A DNA stretch of 64,000 nucleotides. It comes from CAWGET01 sp963821715. Lineage in GTDB: Bacteria; Bacteroidota; Ignavibacteria; Ignavibacteriales; Melioribacteraceae. Below, piece after piece: positions 1 through 6,797 of this stretch. The stretch is from assembly GCA_963821715.1 (NCBI GenBank), contig CAWGET010000001.1, positions 186,001 to 250,000 of the forward strand, written 5' to 3'. The notes beneath the pieces were generated by a model, which saw only the letters and a program-made list of their open reading frames with translations, was not told the origin of the DNA and searched no databases. Each line of letters opens with the position of its first letter. Position 1 is the first letter of the stretch. A program made the translations under genes and the position numbers.

Positions 1-288
1 TGCAGCCTGCAGTTGCGGAATAGATGCGCTAATATTCGGCAGTTTTACAATATTAGCTTCCGGTGTTTTTGCAAGTTTTCCTAATTCGTCTAAATAATCG
101 GGTATTTTCTGTTCTTCGGTAAGTTTATCGGGGAAGTTCGCTATTATTCTTCCGGCAAGCGATATATCCTTCATTTCAAACTCAATTCCTGTTCCCTTAG
201 CAAACGCCTCAACAATTGGAAGCAGCGCGTAGGATGCAAGCGCCGGAGCTTCATCAACTTTTGTCCATATAATTTTGTAATCAGCCAT
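1..288 (-). CDS. icd: NADP-dependent isocitrate dehydrogenase, monomeric type (5' part only)
   Basis: The first 96 codons of a gene that runs off the left edge of the window. The translation carries signatures of the monomeric (about 740-residue) NADP isocitrate dehydrogenase family: DEAPALASYALLPI near the N-terminus, LAGRIIANFP around residue 45, and PNISASIPQL near the end of the visible part. The enzyme oxidises isocitrate to 2-oxoglutarate in the TCA cycle and supplies cytosolic NADPH. ATG at 288 is the start because GAGGATC lies just upstream. Only the N-terminus is visible, so the catalytic residues cannot be checked. Confidence 0.93.
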   Translation of the reverse strand, partial: MADYKIIWTKVDEAPALASYALLPIVEAFAKGTGIEFEMKDISLAGRIIANFPDKLTEEQKIPDYLDELGKLAKTPEANIVKLPNISASIPQLQAA

Positions 289-596
289 TAAAAGATCCTC
301 TGTTTTTTCTAAAATTATTATAAATTATAAGATGCGGGTTTTTATAAATAGATTTTTAATTTAGTCATTATTTTGAAATATTAAAAATTGATTTTGGAAA
401 TTTGCAGTTCAAAGATAAGATAGCGGAGCGCTCAAGAATAAACTTCCGGAAAAATCGCCGTCGTCAATAAAGACAGGCGGCGATAAATTTTCTCTCGCGA
501 AAGAGGCTGTGTTGAAAAAAAATATTTAAAAGGAGAATTTATATAAAGATGCCAATCAGCTGCAAATTATCACTCTCAGTTCGATGGCTGTGCCCG
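289..596. other. Intergenic spacer, 308 nt
   Basis: AT-rich spacer between two minus-strand genes. The only structure I see is the hairpin at 449-484, described separately. I found no ORF with a credible ribosome-binding site. A promoter for the isocitrate dehydrogenase gene should lie here, but I could not pick out a clear -7/-33 pair. Confidence 0.5.
449..484 (-). terminator. Rho-independent terminator of the LamG protein gene
   Basis: Stem ATCGCCG (454-460) pairs with CGGCGAT (478-484) and continues inward (TC-GTC with GAC-A-GG, one bulged base) around an AATAAA loop at 466-471. Read on the minus strand the stem is followed by a short T run (454-451). It lies about 115 nt beyond the stop of the minus-strand gene at 597. 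Confidence 0.6.
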
Positions 597-1634
597 CTAT
601 TTAATCAGAAGCAGTTTCTTCGCTTCAACAAAGTTTCCGGAAGTAAATTTATAAAAATAAATTCCGCTGGATAAATTTCGTGCATTGAATTTAACCGAAT
701 GTACACCGGCTTCTTTCTGTCCACCATCAAGAATTGTTATCTTTTCGCCAAGGGAAGAATATATTTCCAAAGAAATTTCCGCGGCTTCAGGAAGAGCGTA
801 TTTTATTGTAGTTTCCGGATTAAATGGATTTGGATAATTTTGATAAAGCTTATAGTCCTTTACGATGGTCTCATCTTCAACAGCGACAAGAACGGAATCA
901 CAGAATCCTCTTCCGTTTAATCCATTCGTGTAATGATTTGAGATTGTGGTCTCATCCAAAACTTTGTCGTAAATCGCTGTCTCATCAATCCATCCGTAAA
1001 AATACCAGGAGGAAGTATGATGTCCGATACTTATTCTAGCGTCAGCTGTAAAATCATTTTCGTACCGTTTAAAGACCCGGTTATCCCTTACACCATCCAC
1101 GTAAATTGATGCTAATCCTGTGCTTCTGTTATAAACGCCCACAATATGATGCCATTCATTGTCCGCAATATTTACTTTACTCGGTAATTCAGCTAAGTTA
1201 TCGCTATTGTCTCTTATCGAAAAGATAGCATTACCGGGAAATTCCATTCCGAGCCACCAGCTCATATTCCCGGCTCCGGCATATTTTCCAATAAAAACAG
1301 AGCGATTCTCGGGTGGTGCTTCTGTCTTCACCCAAAGTTCAATTGAAAAACTTTCTGTACTATCAAAATCAAATATTGGATCATGGTCTATATATATTTC
1401 CTGTGTGCCATTGAAGAACATAGAATTTCCTACGATTCCTTCCTGGGGAGTCGGGTATTTATCGCCGTCGCTGTAGCCAAAATTATCACCGTAAAAATCT
1501 TCAAAAATTGTAGGAACTATTTCTTCGTCAAGTTTCCAATAGCCTATCATTCCGTCAGGGCATACATCACCCTGACTATATATTAAACCGGAAAAAGTAT
1601 ATAAAGCTAAAAATATTGTTAAAATTGTTTTCAT
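597..1634 (-). CDS. Secreted LamG/concanavalin-like domain protein with type IX secretion tail
   Basis: A 345-residue protein. The start at 1634 is preferred over an upstream ATG at 1673 because GAGGGCGAT directly precedes it and because the protein then opens with a signal peptide (MKTILTIFLALYTFSGLIYSQ region). Residues about 25-235 form a laminin-G-like jelly roll, with the typical words GYWKLDE, SIELWVKTE, NEWHHIVGVY, IYVDG and GWIDETAIYDK. The last 80 residues are a type A sorting domain (YQNYPNPFNP, then a beta-rich tail ending AKKLLLIK), so the product is probably exported by the type IX system and cleaved or anchored at the surface. LamG domains usually bind carbohydrate or protein; the ligand is unknown. 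Confidence 0.85.
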   Translation of the reverse strand: MKTILTIFLALYTFSGLIYSQGDVCPDGMIGYWKLDEEIVPTIFEDFYGDNFGYSDGDKYPTPQEGIVGNSMFFNGTQEIYIDHDPIFDFDSTESFSIELWVKTEAPPENRSVFIGKYAGAGNMSWWLGMEFPGNAIFSIRDNSDNLAELPSKVNIADNEWHHIVGVYNRSTGLASIYVDGVRDNRVFKRYENDFTADARISIGHHTSSWYFYGWIDETAIYDKVLDETTISNHYTNGLNGRGFCDSVLVAVEDETIVKDYKLYQNYPNPFNPETTIKYALPEAAEISLEIYSSLGEKITILDGGQKEAGVHSVKFNARNLSSGIYFYKFTSGNFVEAKKLLLIK

Positions 1635-1727
1635 ATCGCCCTCATATTTGGTTGGAATTTGCTGCGCCCTCAAATAAATCTATACTATTTTTAATTTAAT
1701 TGCAATCCTAATATTAAAAGTTTTTAG

Positions 1728-1735
1728 TATTTTTG
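1728..1735 (+). promoter_or_regulatory. Candidate -7 element (TAnnTTTG) for the EamA transporter gene
   Basis: TATTTTTG matches the TAnnTTTG -7 box of Bacteroidota-type housekeeping promoters and lies 25 nt before the ATG at 1760. The nearest upstream TTG (1700-1702) is spaced somewhat wide, so only the -7 element is well supported. Confidence 0.35.
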
Positions 1736-1759
1736 GTACTTACCTAAATACGGAACATA

Positions 1760-2650
1760 ATGAACTATATTGGCGAAACCGCAGCACTTGTAGCAGCTAT
1801 TTTATGGGCTGGATCTTCCATTTTTTTTACTGAAGCTTCCCGGAGAATTGATCCCGTAACAATTAATTTCACAAGGATGGTTTTCGGCCTTATCTACCTT
1901 GCACTTACTCTCATGATAGTCGGAGCGGATTTTAATATATCTCAATCCCAACTGATTTTATTAGCTTTGAGCGGATTTGTTGGTTTGGTTTTTGGTGATA
2001 CATTTTTGTTTAAAGCTTTTCAAATGGTAGGGCCGAGGATAAGTATGCTTTTGTTGTCTCTCGCACCGCCGTTTGCCGCGCTCCTCGCATATTTATTTCT
2101 TGATGAAAAAATTTCTTTTTGGGGGATAGTTGGCATCGGAGTTACGCTGGCTGGAATTTCGTTGGTAATTCTCCAGCGAAATCAGGCAATGGCAAAAAAA
2201 TTTATGATAACTAAACTCGGAATTTTCTATGGAATATTGAGCGCGATTGGCCAAGGAATAGGCTTGATTCTTGCCAAAGCCGCATTTAATGAAGGGCCGA
2301 TAAACGGTTTTCTTGCCGCGTTTATTAGGTTATTAGCGTCTGTCCTAATTTTTTATCCAATGCTGGCTTTTACGTCCAGATTTAAAAATCCGATGAAGAA
2401 ATTAGTTAGCGATAAAAAATCTTTCATTATCACTATTATAGGTTCGGTATTCGGTTTATATCTCGGTATAACTCTTAGTCTTGTTGCTATATCGGAAACC
2501 TATGTCGGAATTGCCTCAACCTTAATGGGAACAACGCCGGTATTTGTTCTGCCGGTAATGTATTTTTATTATAAGGAAAAATTGAGCTTCATTTCTATAA
2601 TAGGAGCTTTTGTTGCGGTTGGAGGAATAGCTATTCTGTTTCTGAAATAA
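1760..2650 (+). CDS. EamA/DMT-family transporter
   Basis: A 296-residue, very hydrophobic protein with about ten predicted membrane helices, arranged as two EamA repeats (residues about 5-137 and 150-295). This is the usual architecture and length for drug/metabolite transporters. Recognisable stretches include AAILWAGSSIFF in helix 1, the conserved LAPPFAALLAYLFLDE end of the first repeat and the matching VLPVMYFYYKEKLSF in the second. Members export or import small metabolites such as amino acids; the substrate cannot be read from sequence. It is a single gene, convergent with the macrodomain gene. Confidence 0.88.
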   Translation: MNYIGETAALVAAILWAGSSIFFTEASRRIDPVTINFTRMVFGLIYLALTLMIVGADFNISQSQLILLALSGFVGLVFGDTFLFKAFQMVGPRISMLLLSLAPPFAALLAYLFLDEKISFWGIVGIGVTLAGISLVILQRNQAMAKKFMITKLGIFYGILSAIGQGIGLILAKAAFNEGPINGFLAAFIRLLASVLIFYPMLAFTSRFKNPMKKLVSDKKSFIITIIGSVFGLYLGITLSLVAISETYVGIASTLMGTTPVFVLPVMYFYYKEKLSFISIIGAFVAVGGIAILFLK

Positions 2651-2717
2651 AATTTTTTTATTCTAATCCTACTTTATTTATTTTAGAAAAATCATTCCTC
2701 AAAAATGAATAGACTTT

Positions 2718-3242
2718 CTAACCAATCATTTCTTCAACGACTTGTAAATATTTTTGATAATCATCTTTACTGAAGCAGACGAAAATTACTTTTTCAATAT
2801 TGGGATTATCTTCCAAAGATTTCTTAACCGAAGAAACTGCTATTTTCGCAGCTCGTTCGAAAGGGAAGCGGTAAACCCCTGTGCTTATTGAGGGAAATGC
2901 GATTGACTTTATTCCTTTATCAAGAGCGATTTTAAGAGAATTTAAGTAGCAACTTTTCAAAAGTGCGTCTTCGTTTTTATTCCCGCCGTACCAGACCGGA
3001 CCAACTGCGTGGATTACATATTTAGCAGGGAGTTTATAACCTTTAGTGATTTTAGCTTCGCCGGTTTCAGCGCCGCCAAGAGTTTTGGTTTCTTCAAGCA
3101 GTTTGTGTCCTGCGGCCCTGTGAATTGCTCCGTCGACTCCGCCGCCGCCCAACAATGATTTATTTGCCGCATTAACTACCGCCTCCACTTCAAGCTTGGT
3201 AATGTCGCCCTGCCAAACCTCAATTTTTGAGCTTACATTCAT
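2718..3242 (-). CDS. Macrodomain protein, probable O-acetyl-ADP-ribose deacetylase
   Basis: A 174-residue single-domain protein of the MacroD/YmdB type. It has GDIT near residue 13, the ADP-ribose-binding VNAAN motif, the GGGGVDGAI glycine loop, a KITKGYKLP segment and the SISTGVYRFP loop that contacts the distal ribose. Such enzymes remove ADP-ribose from proteins or deacetylate O-acetyl-ADP-ribose. I place the start at 3242, not at the upstream in-frame codon at 3287. The ATG overlaps the stop of the preceding gene (ATGA, 3242-3239), and the family begins with exactly this segment. It is cotranscribed with the TerB-like gene. Confidence 0.92.
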   Translation of the reverse strand: MNVSSKIEVWQGDITKLEVEAVVNAANKSLLGGGGVDGAIHRAAGHKLLEETKTLGGAETGEAKITKGYKLPAKYVIHAVGPVWYGGNKNEDALLKSCYLNSLKIALDKGIKSIAFPSISTGVYRFPFERAAKIAVSSVKKSLEDNPNIEKVIFVCFSKDDYQKYLQVVEEMIG

Positions 3243-3667
3243 TTGACTGATTGATATTCTGCAACAAAACTTTCTATTTCCAAACAATCAATATTTGCTT
3301 TGCAATCTTCCTCAGGTGATTCATCCAAAATTTCTTTGAACCAATTTAAATTCAAATTATTCTCAACACAAATTCGTTCTAGCCATTCAATCTCTTTTGC
3401 GTGAACAATTTGATCCAGCTTTGCTAATCGGATTCCGTCTTTGATAAAACAAGTTGCAATTTTTATATCTGTAAACAACGGAGGTTCCTGCGTTATAAAA
3501 TCATTGTTCAGGATTTCACGGATGGCATTCTCGTAAAACCTTTTTTCAAAACCTAATATTTTTCCTATCTTTTTTAATAACTCTCTTTCATCTTCATTTA
3601 TTCTGTTGTCTTTTTTTATTAATAGCAGCAACCCTTTAAAGTAATTACTCTTGTCGATTATTTGCAT
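3239..3667 (-). CDS. TerB-like helical domain protein
   Basis: A 142-residue, mainly helical acidic/basic protein that resembles the TerB (tellurite-resistance/DnaJ-associated) fold. The segment LIKKDNRINEDERELLKKIG and the later FIKDGIRLAKLDQIVHAKE show the two-fold DG/DE helical pattern of that family. No catalytic motif is visible and a tellurite role should not be assumed; TerB-like domains often act as partners in signalling or membrane complexes. Its last codon overlaps the start of the macrodomain gene, so the two products are translationally coupled. Confidence 0.6.
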   Translation of the reverse strand: MQIIDKSNYFKGLLLLIKKDNRINEDERELLKKIGKILGFEKRFYENAIREILNNDFITQEPPLFTDIKIATCFIKDGIRLAKLDQIVHAKEIEWLERICVENNLNLNWFKEILDESPEEDCKANIDCLEIESFVAEYQSVK

Positions 3668-3710
3668 TTAATGGACCTCTTTAGTTAAAAAGGAAAAAGA
3701 ACATATACTT

Positions 3711-3718
3711 CAAAAATA
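3711..3718 (-). promoter_or_regulatory. Candidate -7 element for the TerB-like/macrodomain operon
   Basis: The minus strand reads TATTTTTG, an exact TAnnTTTG match, about 44 nt upstream of the TerB-like start at 3667. No clear TTG lies at the -33 distance. Confidence 0.35.
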
Positions 3719-3741
3719 ATAAATATTTGAACTACTTTTAA

Positions 3742-4743
3742 CTATTTGTCGAGATTTATTACAACTCGTCCGAAGGATTTTCCTTCTATCATTACATCAA
3801 TTTTATCCGATAATTCTTCAAGTGAAATTTCGTCCATAATCTCGTTAAGATTGTCGAGTTTCCAATCGCCTGAAAGTTTATCCCAGATTTCTAAGCGTGA
3901 ATCCATCGGGCATTTTGCTGAATCTATTCCCAATAAATTAACTCCTCTTAAAATAAACGGGAAAACGGTTATATCGAATTTTGGTGAAAGAACATTTCCG
4001 CAAGTTGCAACTGATCCTCTGTAGCCTGTAGAACGAATTGCCGCGGAAAGAATTTCACCACCGACCGTATCAATAACTCCGCTCCACTTTGTTGATAAAA
4101 GTGGTTTTGTTGACTCCGTATCGAGAGCTTCTCTTCCTAAAACTTCGGAAGCACCGAGTTTCTTTAAGTAATCTTCCTTATCCGATTTGCCTGTAACTGC
4201 CGCTGTTTTATATCCGGCTTTAGAAGCAAGCGCTACAGCCATTGAACCGACTCCGCCGGTAGCTCCGGTTATTAGGACGCGGCTTTTGTCATTTTGTTCA
4301 ATTCCCAATCGTTCCAATCTTTCAAGTGATTGAGCGGCGGTAAATCCTGCAGTGCCGTAAATCATGCTTTCCTTAAGAGATAATTTTGACGGCAGTTTAA
4401 CAATCCAATCCGATGGAACTCTGATATATTTACCGAATCCACCGGAAGTATTCATCCCCAAATCGTAACCGGTAACAATTACTTCATCTCCATCTTTAAA
4501 TTTTTTATTGTCAGAACCTGCTACTATTCCCGCCGCGTCTATCCCCGGAGTGTGTGGATAATTTCTTGTAACTCCCTTATTTCCGGTGGATGAAAGCGCA
4601 TCCTTATAATTTAAGGATGAATATTTTACTTCGATTAAAACTTCACCTTCAGGAAGAGAGTCGATCTTCCTTTCCTCGATTTCTCTTTGAAACTTTTTAT
4701 CTTCTTTCTCTCTAACTACTAAAGCTTTAAATTTTGGAACCAT
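3742..4743 (-). CDS. YhdH/YhfP-family quinone oxidoreductase (acrylyl-CoA reductase-like)
   Basis: A 333-residue medium-chain dehydrogenase/reductase without the structural zinc cysteines. The N-terminal GroES-like domain contains SSLNYKDALSSTGNKGV and YPHTPGIDAAG, both typical of the YhdH/AcuI branch. The Rossmann domain carries the NADPH motif VLITGATGGVGSMAVALA (residues about 155-172). AcuI-type members reduce acryloyl-CoA to propionyl-CoA with NADPH and so detoxify acrylate; others act on unknown enoyl substrates. Length matches the family. It stands alone, with a possible TACTTTTG -7 box at 4810-4817 on the minus strand. Confidence 0.88.
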   Translation of the reverse strand: MVPKFKALVVREKEDKKFQREIEERKIDSLPEGEVLIEVKYSSLNYKDALSSTGNKGVTRNYPHTPGIDAAGIVAGSDNKKFKDGDEVIVTGYDLGMNTSGGFGKYIRVPSDWIVKLPSKLSLKESMIYGTAGFTAAQSLERLERLGIEQNDKSRVLITGATGGVGSMAVALASKAGYKTAAVTGKSDKEDYLKKLGASEVLGREALDTESTKPLLSTKWSGVIDTVGGEILSAAIRSTGYRGSVATCGNVLSPKFDITVFPFILRGVNLLGIDSAKCPMDSRLEIWDKLSGDWKLDNLNEIMDEISLEELSDKIDVMIEGKSFGRVVINLDK

Positions 4744-4929
4744 TCTTAGCCTCGTTAACCTGTCTGTAATAAATTTGATATTGTTTTAAGATATGAAAAA
4801 TTTTGGAAACAAAAGTAGGATAATAAGATATGCCGGTTAAACGTAAAAGGCTAAAAGCTGTAATCTCTAAATCTCTAGAAGATAGAGTAATTATTTATTC
4901 GCTGAGAAAATTTTGAGATTTTGATTTGG

Positions 4930-4947
4930 TCATATTCTTCAATATGA
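4930..4947. other. Small perfect hairpin in the 4744-5021 spacer
   Basis: TCATATT and AATATGA flank a CTTC loop (7-bp perfect stem). There is no T run, so it is not an obvious terminator; an operator or chance palindrome are both possible. The rest of this spacer, up to the terminator at 5022, shows nothing I can name. Confidence 0.3.
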
Positions 4948-5021
4948 TCCTCGTTAATTCTTTTTGTCTCTATCTTTTACGGCTTAAAGGTTAAATAAAA
5001 AATCTTTTCATTTAAAATAAA

Positions 5022-5080
5022 AAACACACCCCTGATGTTTTAGCATCGTTCCCTCCCGAGAAGGATTAAGGGGTGTGTTT
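5022..5080 (-). terminator. Terminator of the OmpA gene with a branched loop
   Basis: A perfect 12-bp stem (5022-5033 with 5069-5080, AAACACACCCCT paired with its complement) closes a 35-nt interior. On the minus strand it is followed by a T-rich run. It sits 49 nt past the stop of the OmpA gene at 5129. The interior is not a simple loop: 5034-5047 folds GATG/CATC and 5052-5064 folds CCTCC/GAAGG, which would make a three-way junction. Confidence 0.75.
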
Positions 5081-5128
5081 CTGTTATTTCACTGTAACTA
5101 TATCAATGAAAAAGGAAAAAATGAAATA

Positions 5129-6619
5129 CTATTTAGCCTGTTCAACCAATAATATTTCTACTCTCCTGTTCATTGCGCGTCCTTCCTGCGTATCGTTGGA
5201 AGCTATCGGATCGGATTCTCCTTTCGGAACTAATTCTAATCTGTTTCTCTCAACGCCTTTATTTACCAAATAATCAAGTACAGATTGTGCTCTTTCCCGG
5301 GAAAGCTGCATATTATAGGATTCTGAACCAACGGCGTCAGTATGTCCTTCAATTTTCCATTTTGTTTCAGGATTATCATTCATAATATTCGCTGCCTCGT
5401 CGAGCAATCTATAAGCCGATGAAAGTAATTTCGCTTTATTGAATTCGAAATTTGTGTCTCCGCTCAAGACTATCTGCTTTTTAGTAATTGTAACAACTTT
5501 GGTTGCGCAGCCTTTTTCGTCTACTTGTTCACCCGCAGGAGTATTCATACATTCATCTTTATAATCCGGAACACCGTCTTTATCTGAATCTTTCGGGCAG
5601 CCGTCGTTTGTTACAGGCGCGCCTTTTGGTGTATCAGGGCATTTATCCAAATTATCAGCTACTCCGTCTCTGTCAGTATCCGGACATCCTTCATCATTAA
5701 CCTCTAAACCGGCAGCGGTGTTTGGACATTTATCATTAGCATTGGGTACTCCGTCATTATCCGAATCAATCGCGCATCCCTGCTCGTTTACAGCGTATCC
5801 AAGTTCTGTGTTCGGACAGTTATCTTTATAGTCCGGAACTCCGTCCCTGTCAGAATCGATTGGACAGCCGTAAGCATCTACTTTTACTCCTAAAGGAGTA
5901 TCGGGACAAGCGTCTTCTGCATCCTCAATGCCATCTTCGTCGCTGTCAATTTCCGTAAAGAATGAATATGAAAATCCGACTAATCCATAACCGAGATAGT
6001 CATTATTTCCACCGCCTACAATATCATCTAAATTATCATCCGGACTGAACTGGGCGCCGACAGCAAGGTTCATAGTTATCTCGTCAGCTAATCTAAATTT
6101 CATTCCAAACTCAGCGTGATAATTTTCTTCCCATCTATCATAAGCGTTCAATTTATTCCTCGGAAGCGCGTTTTGATCATTATCTTCAGGAGTAAAAACG
6201 AGATACGAACCGCCTACAAAAACGTAAGGAAAAACAGCCGCGCCAACAGATAATGTGTATGAAACGCCGCCGCCCACATTAGTTATAGTAGTTCTGTATT
6301 CGTTCGGATACGCATAACCTCCCACCGACGTAGCGTAACTTGGAGTAGTTTTACCACTTATCCATCCTCCGCTTAAGAAAGCGCGGATACTGAATATTCC
6401 GCTCGATCGAGTTGGGAAATAATATTCTAAGGCGGTCCTTCCGATGAAATCTAATTTAGGATCTTCATAATCTACAAAACCCCAGGTAACACCGCCGGCT
6501 GCTTCTAAACTTAAAGTACCGGAAAAAGCATGGTATTTTACTCTACGGTTTCGTTCCTGACTATAAGACAGTGAAAACGTTATTAACACTAATAGAAAAA
6601 TTGTAAATAAATTTTTCAT
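5129..6619 (-). CDS. OmpA-family outer membrane protein with TSP3 calcium-binding repeats
   Basis: A 496-residue exported protein. A signal peptide (residues 1-20, ending SYSQ) is followed by an eight-strand-type beta-barrel (about 25-220). Next come five thrombospondin type 3 repeats (about 225-375) built on D-x-D-x-DG-x-x-D and CP-x-T. The OmpA C-terminal peptidoglycan-binding domain follows (about 385-490), with FEFNKAKLL, the IEGHTDAVGSESYNMQLS motif and the NRRVEILL end. It should tether the outer membrane to the cell wall. GAGGGTAAT precedes the ATG, and a strong promoter lies upstream. Confidence 0.93.
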   Translation of the reverse strand: MKNLFTIFLLVLITFSLSYSQERNRRVKYHAFSGTLSLEAAGGVTWGFVDYEDPKLDFIGRTALEYYFPTRSSGIFSIRAFLSGGWISGKTTPSYATSVGGYAYPNEYRTTITNVGGGVSYTLSVGAAVFPYVFVGGSYLVFTPEDNDQNALPRNKLNAYDRWEENYHAEFGMKFRLADEITMNLAVGAQFSPDDNLDDIVGGGNNDYLGYGLVGFSYSFFTEIDSDEDGIEDAEDACPDTPLGVKVDAYGCPIDSDRDGVPDYKDNCPNTELGYAVNEQGCAIDSDNDGVPNANDKCPNTAAGLEVNDEGCPDTDRDGVADNLDKCPDTPKGAPVTNDGCPKDSDKDGVPDYKDECMNTPAGEQVDEKGCATKVVTITKKQIVLSGDTNFEFNKAKLLSSAYRLLDEAANIMNDNPETKWKIEGHTDAVGSESYNMQLSRERAQSVLDYLVNKGVERNRLELVPKGESDPIASNDTQEGRAMNRRVEILLVEQAK

Positions 6620-6666
6620 ATTACCCTCATTTTTTTGTGGATGGATTAATAATTGGAAGATAGTCT

Positions 6667-6696
6667 CAAATATATCAATTAAAAATTAAAAAGCAA
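6667..6696 (-). promoter_or_regulatory. Promoter of the OmpA gene (TTG - 19 nt - TATATTTG)
   Basis: On the minus strand TTG (6696-6694) is separated by 19 nt from TATATTTG (6674-6667). This is an exact TAnnTTTG -7 box at the spacing expected for the Bacteroidota primary sigma factor. It predicts a start site near 6660 and a leader of about 40 nt before the ATG at 6619. It is the best promoter match I found in the window. Confidence 0.6.
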
Positions 6697-6797
6697 CATT
6701 TCAAAAACTTGTAGTTTTCTAAGGGAGAAAAAAGATAAGATTTATTAAATTACAAAATTAAATTTTTCAAAAACTTCTTTTTAAAACGGAGAATAGG

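Noticed and set aside
3239..3667. Tellurite-resistance gene call
   Set aside because: Only a TerB-like fold is visible; no terZABCDEF neighbours, so the resistance label would be unsupported.
4830..4916. 28-codon basic micro-ORF (MPVKRKRLKAVISK start)
   Set aside because: Only a weak AGGA upstream and no homology I recognise; too short to support.
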